Positions 11,967-22,208 of a DNA stretch of 64,000 nucleotides are shown piece by piece. A program made the position numbers and the translations under genes. Source of the DNA: Cantharellus purpuraceus (Eukaryota > Basidiomycota > Agaricomycetes > Cantharellales > Hydnaceae). The DNA is taken from positions 62,001-126,000 of the forward strand of contig JALBUN010000009.1 of the NCBI GenBank assembly GCA_025174535.1. The letters are read 5' to 3'. The stretch's first letter is position 1. Every line of letters starts with the position of its first letter. The notes beneath the pieces were generated by a model, which saw only the letters and a program-made list of their open reading frames with translations, was not told the origin of the DNA and made no database searches.

Positions 11967-14900
11967 ATGTCTACTTCAACAATTCGACAACAACAACAAC
12001 TCGAGGACGACCCGTCTACTCCTTTGGCTGCTCAACCAGAGCGACCTATTGCCCCTATCACTCCTGGCTTCTTGCACACTAGATCCCCACTCACTCCTGT
12101 GAATGATCTTGACCAGACATTTACTACGGATGAAGAGATTAGTGCTGCTGATGCCTCTTTTGCTGTGGAAGTTGATCAGACTAACCATGCACTTACCAAT
12201 TGGACTTTTGATGGACCCCTGATCACAGGACCATTACAAAATGTCTTCGTAGTGCCTGGTAAGCCTTTGAAAAGCTTCAGTGCAGCAAGAGTACGGAGAG
12301 AGGTCAGACTTGATCCCCTACTCTCTTCCAGAAGAGATTCACTCCTTAGCATTGCAGAGATGAGCTTTAATCGTGCGGAAGCACCAGGTACTAGAGCTCT
12401 GAATCGTCTTGCTACTGGACTCTTCAGGAAAGAATTAGCGTTACTCAATGTGGTACTGCTCGGACATCCTGGACGAGTTAGTCAGCATGGTAGTACGGGG
12501 TATTATCTTGATCCATGGAAGTATAAGCAACTGTTAGACACTCTTAATCATATTGCAAATGAGAGAGAAAGTGTTCTGCAGCAGATGAAACTTCCTCCTC
12601 CTACTGTCCCTACATTGCCTTCTGAATGGCCTAGTGACTCCCTTTGGAGTTCCAAAGACCTGGAAGTGCTTTGTGTTACACTACGTGAAGATGTAGAAAA
12701 CTTTTTGGCATTTTATTGGGATGCTGTATCCAAGTACAAGGGTTCTTGGAAACCAGTAAAGGATGACTTTCTGTCTCCTGCTCTCCCAGACATTTCTGAG
12801 ATGTCTTCTGACATTAATGGTTTCAAAATTCGCTTCGCTGCTGCCCAAGCTGCTTTGCAGAGAAAGGTTGCTGCGGATACTAGTTTTTATGAAGCTAAAG
12901 TCATTAATGCATCGGTGAATCCTGTCCTTGGACATGATCTTCCCACTCTTGCAGCTATGCCTGTCAGGGATGCTCAGCAGTCAACTGTTGCCTATACTGT
13001 TAAGGAAGCTCCTTTGATTTCCAGATTGGATCAAGGAGAAAAATTTCCAGTTGATCATGAACGGATTAGACAGAGACAGTCTGCGGTTTACAACCGTGGT
13101 CCCAGACCCTCTACTCTTTTCAATTCTCCTTACCATCAGGATCCTAGTAAACTTACGGGATCTGCAGGTTTGGAAGAAATGTTCTATACTCCTCCTCCAG
13201 TTCAGAGCAGGGGTACTTTAGGCATTCCAGAATCCATTAGGGTTCCTCACGGAACTTATGGAGCTTCTGGAGGAGGTGCTCCACCTCCTGGAGGAGAACC
13301 TCCTGATGATGACGGATCATCTGGTCCCCCTCATACACCTAATCCATTTTTGCCTAGACCATCATTGCCACATAGAAGTGGAAGGAGTAATCCTCCCCCT
13401 CTGGGTAGGCATGGAGGCTCAGGTCCTCCTGATGGAGGTGATGGTGGAGGTTACGGTCATAGTCCAGACTGGGGGGATCTTGATCAGAGAAATCCTAATC
13501 TCGGATTAGACGCTCCAGTGACTCAGAGCAAGCTGGAAGCTTACTTTGATAACAAGTTGCGTCAGGACTTAGTCCCTGAGTGGGATGGAAACCCTGACAG
13601 TTTGGCTCAATGGATATTGAAAGTAAATCATTTGGCTCAGCGATCTCCTATGGTCTTCAAGCAATTGGGACAAATTATCCCTTTGAGGTTGCGTAAAGGA
13701 GCTGAGAGATGGTTTTTCTCCTTACCATTGTCATATCGCCAAGAAGCAACTGAGGACTGGAAGTCCATCAGAGAAGTCATTGGTTCATACTATATGAACA
13801 GAGCCTGGTTGGATAGGCAGAAAGCTAGAGCAACTCGTGCTACTTTCAGAGAGCCTGGCTTTACTAATGAGACTCCTAGTGAGTATTACGTTAGAAAGTC
13901 AGAGCTATTGAGACTGGTCAGCAAGCTGTCAGACTCAGAGCTTATATTGGAAATCATGAATGGTGCTCCACCATATTGGCACACAGTCATTGATGCTCAC
14001 AGGTGTTCATCTGCAGTGGAATTCCAAACTGCTATCAAGTATCACGAGGAATCATTGTCACATGCTCCTTTCTCTTCAGGAGACAACCTGGAAAGACGTA
14101 TTAGAAATTTGGAAAATTCTTTGCATCAAACCAAACCTAGGTTTGACTCGAACAGATCTTTTAGAGATGCTAGAGCTCATCTGGTTGGATGGTCATCCAA
14201 ATTGAATCCTCCAAAATTCCCTCGGGATGATTCTAATGTGTCTAAAAATTCCACACCTGAATCCAAAGGAGCTAGACCTTGCAGGCATTGTGGCAGTAAC
14301 AAGCATTGGGATAATGAGTGCAAACATGCCAGTTCAGCATCTCGCTCTGCCCATACACGTTACACGGTTTCTAATGAAGAAGCTAATGCAGACCTTGCCT
14401 ATGAGGATATGTACCTTGAATCCCTTCATGAATCAGAAGTGGATTTAAGTTCAGACAATGCTCATGTTAATAATGTTGCAACTGAGAATATCCCTGAAGA
14501 ACCTTCATCGGATCAACAGGAATCTGCTCAGGATACAGAGGCACATTGTCAACTTGCTAAACCAGCCATGAGCTTGCTGGAAAGTATGTCCCGACTGGGG
14601 GGATCCATACCTAATAGAGAAAAATCTTCTGAGCCTTTGTCTCTGGAAAACTCTTTTTCTGAGACATTCACTCCTAAATCTCGTCAAGAGAGGAGAAGGT
14701 TAATGAAAGATTCCAAACATGTAGCTGCTTTCCTAAGGAATTCTAAGCTTACTAGTTGGGCTCCTAACTCCTTGATTAAACTCAAGCGTTTCATGTCCAG
14801 ACCAGCAGGCTGTGCCTTCCTTGGATCTTCTGCAACCACTACTAATGTTTGGCTGGGAGAATATGGAAAGAATCAAACTACCCTTGTAGCTGATTCTGGT

Positions 14901-17900
14901 TCAGACATAACCCTTATCTCTCAGAAAGCTCTTTGCTCTATGGAGAATCCTCCTAAGATCAAAACAGGTCAGAAAATTAACTTGATACAAGTTACTGGCA
15001 CATCCAAAATTTCTGGATATGTTACGGTGCCCATTTACTTTGACTCTGACTCTGGACCAGTTCAGATTGAAGTTGAAGCTTATGTGGTCAAAGGCATGAC
15101 TACCCCTGTCATTCTTGGGAATGATTTTGCTGATCAGTACTCTATCTCACTTATAAGAGAAGGCTCAGATAGCTATCTTATGTTTGGTAATACTGGACGG
15201 AAAGCCAAGATTGAGAACTCAGTGAGCTCACCCTTATTGGATGAGAATGGTCACACCTTTAAAATAAGAGCCCTTCCTGACCTTGCATCTCTAACTGCAA
15301 AGTTCAAGGCTCATAGACGTATTAAGAAATCTCGGAAACGGATTAGAGCACGCATTTCGGATTCAAGTGTTAGGGCCTTACATCCCGTCACAATTCCTCC
15401 TGAAACTGCTTCTCTAATTCCTGCTTCTATCTATTTCCCTGGGAATAGTAATGAAGTTTATGTGGAAAAAGTGCTTCACTCCAATCATGGGCCTGAAGAT
15501 TTCTATGGCATCTCAGACGCAATTGTATCTCGGAATAACCCGTGCCTACATGTTAGCAATTTTTCATCACAACCAGTTACTATACATCAAGGACAACTTC
15601 TGGGTCATGCTAGAAATCCTTCCAATTGGCTGGATCGGACTTCTAATTTGAACCAGACTCAATTAGAGACTTGTCTCTCTCACGCCAGACTCATAAAAGC
15701 TCTTGCTCAACAGAACTTTGAGACTGGTGCGGTACCTACTGTTGCCTCTCTTGAATCAGATGGAGAGGTGGTACAAGGAGGACCTAAGGCTCAGGAAATT
15801 TCCCCTGAGGATGTTCCTGAAAACCAACTGTTGGATGAAATTGACTTCTCACCAGAGCTCAATGATGCCAATAGGAAGGCTCTCCAAGATACAGTTCTGG
15901 CACATAAAGATGCATTTGGTCTTGATGGCAGACTTGGCAATTATGATGCAAAAGTTGAAATCAATCTCAGGCCTGAGGCCAAAGAAATTTCACTACCTCC
16001 TTATAATGCCTCACCTGCCAAAAGGGAAGTCATTGACAAGCAAATGGATGCTTGGCTCAGTCTTGGAGTCATTGAACCATCCAAAAGTCCTTGGGGTTTT
16101 CCAGCACTTATAGCCTATCGTAATGGGAAACCAAGAATGTGTATAGACTATAGGAAACTCAATGAGATTGCTGTCCCGGATGAATTTCCCTTGCCAAGAC
16201 AAGATTCCATTTTGCAGGCACTCACTGGATCTCGTTGGTTATCCACCTTGGATGCATTAGCGGGTTTCACACAGCTGCAAATGTCGGACAGTGCCAAAGA
16301 AAAAACTGCATTCAGAACTCATAGAGGACTGTATCAGTTCAAACGGATGCCCTTTGGGTATCGGAATGGACCTGCAGTCTTTCAAAGAGTGATGCAAGGT
16401 GTCCTAGCACCTTTTCTATGGGTGTTTGCCCTGGTCTATATTGATGATATTGTCATATATTCCAAGACATTCAAAGAACACTTGGATCATCTAGACAAAG
16501 TGTTCGGAGCTATAGAAAAGTCTGGAATCACCTTATCTCCTGCTAAGTGCCATTTGGCCTACCAGTCATTGCTACTGTTAGGACAAAAGGTATCACGGTT
16601 AGGTCTATCAACTCACAAGGAGAAGATAGATGCTATACTGGAATTGGCAGAACCAAAGAATGTGCATGACCTACAAATCTTCCTCGGAATGGTGGTATAC
16701 TTCTCCTCATATATACCATTCTATGCATGGATTGTAGCTCCCTTGTTTGAATTGCTCAAAAAGAATTCAACTTGGGAATGGGGCAATACTCAACAAGAAG
16801 CCTTTGATTTGGCTAAAAATGCCCTTGTCAGTGCGCCAGTCAGAGCGTATGCCATTCCTGGTCTCGGATATAGAGTCTACTCTGATGCATGTGATGTCGG
16901 AATCGCTGCTATACTTCAGCAGATTCAACCTCTCAAAATCAGAGATCTCAAAGGTACCAAAGGGTATGAGAAACTCAAATCAGCTTATGACAAAGGATTA
17001 CCTGTACCACAATTGGTGATTCCTGTGTTAAAAGATGAAACTCTCCCTAAGCCAGGTACTTGGGATAAAGACTTTGAAAACACTACGGTTTCAGTAGAAC
17101 GAGTCATTGCTTACTGGTCTCGCACCTTGAAACCAGCTGAAAGGAATTACTCTCCTACAGAAAGGGAGGCGCTTGCATTACGAGACGGTCTTATCAAATT
17201 TCAACCCTACATTGAAGGGGAGAAAGTAGTAGCCATCACAGACCATGCAGCCCTCATCTGGAGTCGGACCTACCAAAATGTTAATCGGCGGTTATTAACT
17301 TGGGGAACTGTATTTGCTGCATACCCTGAATTAAAAATCGTACACCGAGCAGGACGGGTTCACTCTAACGTAGATCCTATTTCCAGACTCAGAAGGAATG
17401 TTCCATATCAAGATGGGCCTTCTTCTGATGACTCCATTCCTACTATCCTGGACTCGGAACAGGATCCACTTGTGGATTTTTATTCTGATATCTCTCCTCA
17501 CTTTGAAGCCAGAACTTTAATGTTAATGGCTGCATATGAAGAAGAGAACCAGAGAATTCCACTGAGCGTGCATGCTTCTTCCATCCAAGTCAATACCAGC
17601 CTGGAAGAAGATTTCACCATTCCATACGTGACAGCCAAAGGCTATAATCTAGTCTCTAGCCTTGCTCAGGAAGAGATTCAGAAAATAGTTGATGCGTATG
17701 CCAAAGATCCTTACTTCAAAAGGGTCAGATCTGAATTACGACAGGAGTCTAATTGGATCAGTCCGAAGCATCCACTCTTTTTTGAAAATGAGGATGGATT
17801 GCTTTACTTTGAAGATTGGAATGGCAATTACAGGCTATGCGTACCCAAGGCTGAGCAATCTAATCTTCTAAGTGAAATTCATGATGAAATCACTGAAGGA

Positions 17901-19265
17901 GCTCATGCGGGTTATCATAAAACGTACAACAAACTAGCTTCTACCTTCTATTGGCCTAGAATGAGTAGAGATGTCAAGAAGTTTGTTGTAAGCTGTGATA
18001 TTTGCCAGAAAGCCAAACCAAGGCGACACGCACCTATTGGACTGTTGCAGCCCATACCTATTCCAGAAAATCCTTTTGAAGTTATCACCATGGACTTCAT
18101 TATGGAATTACCCGAGAGCAATGGGTACGATTCCATCCTGGTGATAGTGGATAAACTTACAAAGTTTGGCATCTTTGTCCCTACTCAAAGCACTATTAAT
18201 GAGGAGGGAACTGCTCGGATACTGTTTGAACATGTGCTATCCAAATATGGAATTCCCAAACAAATTATATCCGACAGAGATCCCAGATGGACCAGCACCT
18301 TCTGGAAAGAGATATGCAAGCAAATAAATACTAGAAGAGCTCTAACTACAGCCTATCACCCTCAAGCAGATGGTCAAACTGAGGTGTTGAACCAGACGCT
18401 TGAAACCGCGCTACGTTCTTATGTAAGCCCGACGCGCGACAACTGGGCGGCTCTCCTCTCTCCATTTGCTCTATCCTACAATAACCTCCCACACTCCGCG
18501 ACTGGATTCGCGCCGGCATTTCTACTGTATGGCTACCATCCACGCACTCCTTCTTCCTACATTCATTCATCTACTCACGGCGTTCACCGGCCTTCCAGCC
18601 CGCCGGCCCCGCGACCAGTTGGATCGGTCGATCGCGTTGATTTAATCAAGTCCCCTGCCAATGAAGTTGAAAGTACGAAAGCTATGGACTTCCTAAGTGA
18701 ATTAGCTACTTACCGATCTCAGGCTAGAGAAGCCCTGCAATTTGCGCAGGTTGCTCAGCAAAAGAATTTCAACACCGGTCGTCTGGCTCAAGAATTCGAC
18801 GTTGGCGATCGCGTTCTCATCAATCCCCATTCCCTCAGTCTATTGCATGCTCAGAAAGGCCTAGGTAAGAAGCTCCAAATGAAATACGATGGCCCCTTTG
18901 ATATCATACAAAAATTAGGGCCGGCTACCTATCGCCTTCGCATGCCTGCGTCATACGGGCTCCACCCTGTCCTTAACATCGCTCACCTCGAGCTCTACTC
19001 CTCCTCACCCCCTTCCTTCGGTTCACGACCTCTCAGATCTCTTGAACGCGCTGATTTCACGCAACTCCCAGAATTCGAGGTCGAGTCCATCATCGGTGAA
19101 CGATGGCGAAAGGCCCGTAATGGCCGGCGTGTCCAGGAGCTCCTCACGCGTTTCATCGGATACGACTCATCATATGACGAGTGGCTCCCGCGAAAGAACC
19201 TTCGCAACGCTCCCGACCTCCTTCGCGATTGGGATCGACGCGATCGGGGTATCTCTCGCCACTAG
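11967..19265 (+). CDS. Gyp1 Gag-Pol polyprotein (Ty3/gypsy, chromodomain)
   Basis: One frame of 2432 residues from ATG 11967; the frame is open further upstream (to 11802) but has no earlier ATG. Order, by residue: a long N-terminal extension 1-520 with a Pro/Gly-rich part near 430-510; Gag core about 529-702; zinc knuckle CRHCGSNKHWDNEC near 772-785; protease with ADSGSDITLIS near 975; reverse transcriptase with YIDD at 1491-1494; RNase H about 1628-1770 (YSDA, TERE, TDHA); integrase HHCC about 1972-2022; DDE core about 2040-2195 (TMDF, ISDRDPR, GQTEVLNQ); chromodomain about 2367-2418 (RFIGYDSSYDEWLP). All catalytic motifs are present. Gag and Pol are fused without a frameshift, so how their ratio is set is unclear. 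From about 18,400 the base composition becomes much richer in CpG. Confidence 0.95.
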   Translation: MSTSTIRQQQQLEDDPSTPLAAQPERPIAPITPGFLHTRSPLTPVNDLDQTFTTDEEISAADASFAVEVDQTNHALTNWTFDGPLITGPLQNVFVVPGKPLKSFSAARVRREVRLDPLLSSRRDSLLSIAEMSFNRAEAPGTRALNRLATGLFRKELALLNVVLLGHPGRVSQHGSTGYYLDPWKYKQLLDTLNHIANERESVLQQMKLPPPTVPTLPSEWPSDSLWSSKDLEVLCVTLREDVENFLAFYWDAVSKYKGSWKPVKDDFLSPALPDISEMSSDINGFKIRFAAAQAALQRKVAADTSFYEAKVINASVNPVLGHDLPTLAAMPVRDAQQSTVAYTVKEAPLISRLDQGEKFPVDHERIRQRQSAVYNRGPRPSTLFNSPYHQDPSKLTGSAGLEEMFYTPPPVQSRGTLGIPESIRVPHGTYGASGGGAPPPGGEPPDDDGSSGPPHTPNPFLPRPSLPHRSGRSNPPPLGRHGGSGPPDGGDGGGYGHSPDWGDLDQRNPNLGLDAPVTQSKLEAYFDNKLRQDLVPEWDGNPDSLAQWILKVNHLAQRSPMVFKQLGQIIPLRLRKGAERWFFSLPLSYRQEATEDWKSIREVIGSYYMNRAWLDRQKARATRATFREPGFTNETPSEYYVRKSELLRLVSKLSDSELILEIMNGAPPYWHTVIDAHRCSSAVEFQTAIKYHEESLSHAPFSSGDNLERRIRNLENSLHQTKPRFDSNRSFRDARAHLVGWSSKLNPPKFPRDDSNVSKNSTPESKGARPCRHCGSNKHWDNECKHASSASRSAHTRYTVSNEEANADLAYEDMYLESLHESEVDLSSDNAHVNNVATENIPEEPSSDQQESAQDTEAHCQLAKPAMSLLESMSRLGGSIPNREKSSEPLSLENSFSETFTPKSRQERRRLMKDSKHVAAFLRNSKLTSWAPNSLIKLKRFMSRPAGCAFLGSSATTTNVWLGEYGKNQTTLVADSGSDITLISQKALCSMENPPKIKTGQKINLIQVTGTSKISGYVTVPIYFDSDSGPVQIEVEAYVVKGMTTPVILGNDFADQYSISLIREGSDSYLMFGNTGRKAKIENSVSSPLLDENGHTFKIRALPDLASLTAKFKAHRRIKKSRKRIRARISDSSVRALHPVTIPPETASLIPASIYFPGNSNEVYVEKVLHSNHGPEDFYGISDAIVSRNNPCLHVSNFSSQPVTIHQGQLLGHARNPSNWLDRTSNLNQTQLETCLSHARLIKALAQQNFETGAVPTVASLESDGEVVQGGPKAQEISPEDVPENQLLDEIDFSPELNDANRKALQDTVLAHKDAFGLDGRLGNYDAKVEINLRPEAKEISLPPYNASPAKREVIDKQMDAWLSLGVIEPSKSPWGFPALIAYRNGKPRMCIDYRKLNEIAVPDEFPLPRQDSILQALTGSRWLSTLDALAGFTQLQMSDSAKEKTAFRTHRGLYQFKRMPFGYRNGPAVFQRVMQGVLAPFLWVFALVYIDDIVIYSKTFKEHLDHLDKVFGAIEKSGITLSPAKCHLAYQSLLLLGQKVSRLGLSTHKEKIDAILELAEPKNVHDLQIFLGMVVYFSSYIPFYAWIVAPLFELLKKNSTWEWGNTQQEAFDLAKNALVSAPVRAYAIPGLGYRVYSDACDVGIAAILQQIQPLKIRDLKGTKGYEKLKSAYDKGLPVPQLVIPVLKDETLPKPGTWDKDFENTTVSVERVIAYWSRTLKPAERNYSPTEREALALRDGLIKFQPYIEGEKVVAITDHAALIWSRTYQNVNRRLLTWGTVFAAYPELKIVHRAGRVHSNVDPISRLRRNVPYQDGPSSDDSIPTILDSEQDPLVDFYSDISPHFEARTLMLMAAYEEENQRIPLSVHASSIQVNTSLEEDFTIPYVTAKGYNLVSSLAQEEIQKIVDAYAKDPYFKRVRSELRQESNWISPKHPLFFENEDGLLYFEDWNGNYRLCVPKAEQSNLLSEIHDEITEGAHAGYHKTYNKLASTFYWPRMSRDVKKFVVSCDICQKAKPRRHAPIGLLQPIPIPENPFEVITMDFIMELPESNGYDSILVIVDKLTKFGIFVPTQSTINEEGTARILFEHVLSKYGIPKQIISDRDPRWTSTFWKEICKQINTRRALTTAYHPQADGQTEVLNQTLETALRSYVSPTRDNWAALLSPFALSYNNLPHSATGFAPAFLLYGYHPRTPSSYIHSSTHGVHRPSSPPAPRPVGSVDRVDLIKSPANEVESTKAMDFLSELATYRSQAREALQFAQVAQQKNFNTGRLAQEFDVGDRVLINPHSLSLLHAQKGLGKKLQMKYDGPFDIIQKLGPATYRLRMPASYGLHPVLNIAHLELYSSSPPSFGSRPLRSLERADFTQLPEFEVESIIGERWRKARNGRRVQELLTRFIGYDSSYDEWLPRKNLRNAPDLLRDWDRRDRGISRH

Positions 19266-19353
19266 GGCTTCCTCTATCTATGACTCTCTTATCTCGGCCT
19301 TCTACCCTATTCCTTCCCCTTCCTAGCTATTCCAGATCCTTTCCCTACTGTTC

Positions 19354-19359
19354 TATAAA
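19354..19359 (+). promoter_or_regulatory. TATA-like box before the Gyp1 accessory ORF
   Basis: TATAAA lies 104 nt upstream of ATG 19463, in the 197-nt gap after gag-pol. It could be the core promoter of a subgenomic transcript for the accessory ORF. The evidence is motif and position only. Confidence 0.35.
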
Positions 19360-19462
19360 CCCAATATCATGATGTCTTCATTTTACTCAATCCCAACCGC
19401 ATCTAACTTTTGAAAAACCTCAGCAAATCTTTAGTCTTTCCACCTATCTACTTCTTTCCACT

Positions 19463-20491
19463 ATGGCTAACTACCCTGATGTGTCTGTCATTGACTTCGT
19501 GATTCATAAAGAAAACGATACATATATACAAGGTGGAGTTCCTGTACCTAACTACGGACTCCAATTCACTTCCAACTTCGACTTCTACCAACCCAATCGT
19601 TTTGACTTCATCTATCTTGAAGCACCGGCAAGTGAGTATGCCATACTACGCAATGACCTTGCCAGCAGCTTCTGGGAGACGTTGAAGATGAAAACTCGAT
19701 ACATTCTCGCAGCTGCTCACGGATGGGACGGCGAGTCAGCCCTCGAACCTCTCCCTTCTGAGATTCCTCTTGGAAAGCTCCAGGAGATAGATATGATTCC
19801 CCCTCCTTTTCCAGCTCGTAACCAACTCTCATTCAACTTCTTCCTCCTCCCAGAGAAACCCTCTGTCATACGTGAATGGATCCGTGCTTGGCAGAATCAG
19901 TCTCGCCAGCTCTCTGCATGGATCTGCAAATCCAAAATCAATAGTGCACGCCTCCCAGGCTGCTCCTGGAGGTGGCCAACTTCACCACTCTACTCCCATC
20001 CTTTGGATGACGTGTCAGAATTTGATGACGGAATCTCCCAAGCCACTGAGGTGAACTCCACTATATCCGAGTCCTCTCTCCCCTCTCTCCCAGTCGTTCA
20101 TGCTTTCAGAGCCCATGCTGAACCTGATGGTCTCAAAAGACCCCGCGGGTCGTCCCCTTTCGAGGCCAATCGTGATGGTGACGATGCCAACAAGAAACAA
20201 CTTGTGTTGTGGCAACCTTCAGCGACCCAACTTCGAGAGATGTACCTTTCCCTTTCACGTGGATATGTTAGCTCATACTCTGCTCCCACGTCTTCTATCA
20301 CCACTCCTCCCAACTCACCAGCTCCTCCTCCCTATCACAAAAACTCAACTCACTCCTATGATCCTCGAGTTCCTAAACCTATATTGACTCGTCGGACTCG
20401 ACTCACGACTCGTGTGTTCAAAAATCCTTATGCCACGGGTAACTCTGGAGGATATGAGAGGACGGAAGGGAGGAAAGATGTGCGTGACTAG
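19463..20491 (+). CDS. Gyp1 accessory ORF between pol and the 3' LTR, unknown function
   Basis: 342 residues, starting MANYPDVSVIDFVIH and ending 32 nt before the 3' LTR, in the place where envelope genes occur in some retroelements. I see no signal peptide, membrane span or fusion-type segment, so it does not look like an envelope. The first ~175 residues are rich in aromatic and hydrophobic residues and look folded (LSFNFFLLPEKPSVIREWI). The rest is Ser/Pro-rich and probably disordered, with a basic Arg-rich tail (PILTRRTRLTTRVFKNPY). It is fully open, like gag-pol in the same young element, which suggests it is kept by selection. A basic tail could bind nucleic acid; that is inference. No family was recognised. 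Confidence 0.75.
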   Translation: MANYPDVSVIDFVIHKENDTYIQGGVPVPNYGLQFTSNFDFYQPNRFDFIYLEAPASEYAILRNDLASSFWETLKMKTRYILAAAHGWDGESALEPLPSEIPLGKLQEIDMIPPPFPARNQLSFNFFLLPEKPSVIREWIRAWQNQSRQLSAWICKSKINSARLPGCSWRWPTSPLYSHPLDDVSEFDDGISQATEVNSTISESSLPSLPVVHAFRAHAEPDGLKRPRGSSPFEANRDGDDANKKQLVLWQPSATQLREMYLSLSRGYVSSYSAPTSSITTPPNSPAPPPYHKNSTHSYDPRVPKPILTRRTRLTTRVFKNPYATGNSGGYERTEGRKDVRD

Positions 20492-20510
20492 GTCAGGGAA
20501 AGAATATTTG

Positions 20511-20523
20511 AAGGGGGGATGAA
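20511..20523 (+). other. Gyp1 polypurine tract
   Basis: AAGGGGGGATGAA directly abuts the 3' LTR, where plus-strand synthesis is primed in LTR retrotransposons. Confidence 0.8.
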
Positions 20524-21957
20524 TGTATGGGAATCACCTTTTCCCTATCAAATTCCATTTATGCAGCACCAATGTGCTATTCTTTGCTTTTCCATTCCTA
20601 AATATCAGCATATATTTGATGCTTGTACCTGGAATGGACTTATTCAAATATTCTTTATTTTTCCATATTTTTCTGGGAATATTCCATGCAGAACTCGGCC
20701 CAGAATCATTTATTTCTGCTGTGCTACAGTTGTGGACCCATAGGCGCCCACAAACCTTCGCGCAGCCGGCTCTCCCCTTTTGGACCAGGCATTTGGCCTC
20801 AATTCAAGCTCAGATGTCTCTGATCAATAAATATTCTGTAACTTAACAACCACAGCCTCTCAGGGCACTATTTTCCGTGGAGATCATCACATGACATGTG
20901 GCTATCCATGGCTGTCCAAACCAGTGCAGAAAACAGGGTGGACACCCTTCTTTTTGCCTGATCAGTGCCTAGCTCAGGGATCAGATCAGCTGATGGGTGA
21001 TCAAATCAGGTGATTGCCTTGCAATATTCTACCCCTTTCCATAACATTCTAGCTGTTTCCTTCTATTATTAGATAGAACTTTCCAGAACCATTATTCAGC
21101 TCCTGATCAGTGTTAGTGCTGTGATCAGATCCTGTGATTGGCTTGGAATATTCTACCCCTTTCTTCCACCTTCCACAACCTTCCAGTAGCTTCCATCTAT
21201 TAATAGGTAGAATATTCCAGAACCATTAGTCAGCCCCTGTAAATACAATATATAAGGAGGCCATTCTGCCTCTGAAAGAATAACATATATCATCATATTC
21301 TACCCATCTTCTGCACACCAGTGTGACTAGAGTGACATACAGTGTCATCCTCTATCTCAGTAACTGTTGATTACCAGTTCAAGGATCTTTTACAGTTGTG
21401 TAACTGTACTTGATTGCACTCGAAGTAGTGATATTCCTGCTTTGGGCGTGAGTGTAGTATCTGCCTCACGTGACTACGAATCTACAGGGTGAGATTGTCT
21501 GTCGATAGTCCTGCCATTAGTGCTCTTGTTTAAGTAACTAGTGTGTACTGCCTTTGCAGAGCATTAGAAGCTTGAACTCGTGTGAAGCAGTTGCTAGACT
21601 ACTTCACACATCGCTGTTACCCGCTTCTGAGTGCCACTGGTTGGACGGTTGGATTCATCCACCTACTTCCTTTAGCCTCTAAGTGCATTCCCCTCTTTTT
21701 GGAATATCTGGACCCCTAAGCGTCCGTGAACTCTAGACTCTGGAAGTCTTATTCATTTCTTGCTGCTAAGAAACGTATTACCTTTCTGCGTATAGTCTGC
21801 ATTGACCAATACAAAGGATTGTAACCAAAGTACAAACGTTAAATCGTTTCTGGAGTTGTGCTGCAGCAGGGTTTGATATTCTTCTCAGCTGTTCATTCAC
21901 GGAATTGTGGTGATTTAGAGTTTGCCCTAACACCATAATTTTGCGGGTTCCAAAACA
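20524..21957 (+). repeat. Gyp1 3' LTR (family A)
   Basis: 1434 bp, the same length as the 5' LTR and reading as identical to it. It is followed by the duplicated target GTGGG. Confidence 0.93.
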
Positions 21958-22208
21958 GTGGGGGTTGGAACAGACTTGGCTTCAGCTTATGTGCTGCGCC
22001 CTCACTAATACCAGTGTCCGAGATTTTGGAGACAGAGTACAACTTAGAGAGTTGGGATTGGACTTAGGAACTAGGTGTGATTTGATATTCAAACACTTAA
22101 ATACATATTTGAAATCTAATAATAATTACTCCGGTGATGGGTCTCCAAGGCCAACGGCCTTACATGAGTATGTCCGAGTCCAATGGGGACAGATGTCTGG
22201 GTTCCTAT
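21958..22208 (-). repeat. GypC 5' LTR, fragment 2
   Basis: Continues the family C LTR after Gyp1; it matches 3370-3635 of the left LTR, lacking a short stretch near 3505-3520. It ends at the CCTAT target site of the solo LTR D at 22209. Confidence 0.88.

Larger units (their letters stand above)
10235..21957 (+). mobile_element. Gyp1: intact Ty3/gypsy retrotransposon, 11.7 kb
   Basis: Two 1434-bp LTRs (10235-11668 and 20524-21957) begin TGTATGGG and end CAAAACA, and read as identical throughout. The target duplication GTGGG stands at 10230-10234 and 21958-21962. Inside are a primer site, one uninterrupted gag-pol frame, an extra ORF and a polypurine tract. No stops or frameshifts were seen. 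Identical LTRs and an open frame indicate a very recent insertion that may still be competent. It lies inside the 5' LTR of GypC. Confidence 0.95.

Noticed and set aside
19463..20491. Gyp1 accessory ORF as a retroviral envelope
   Set aside because: No signal peptide, transmembrane helix or cleavage site is visible; only the position fits.
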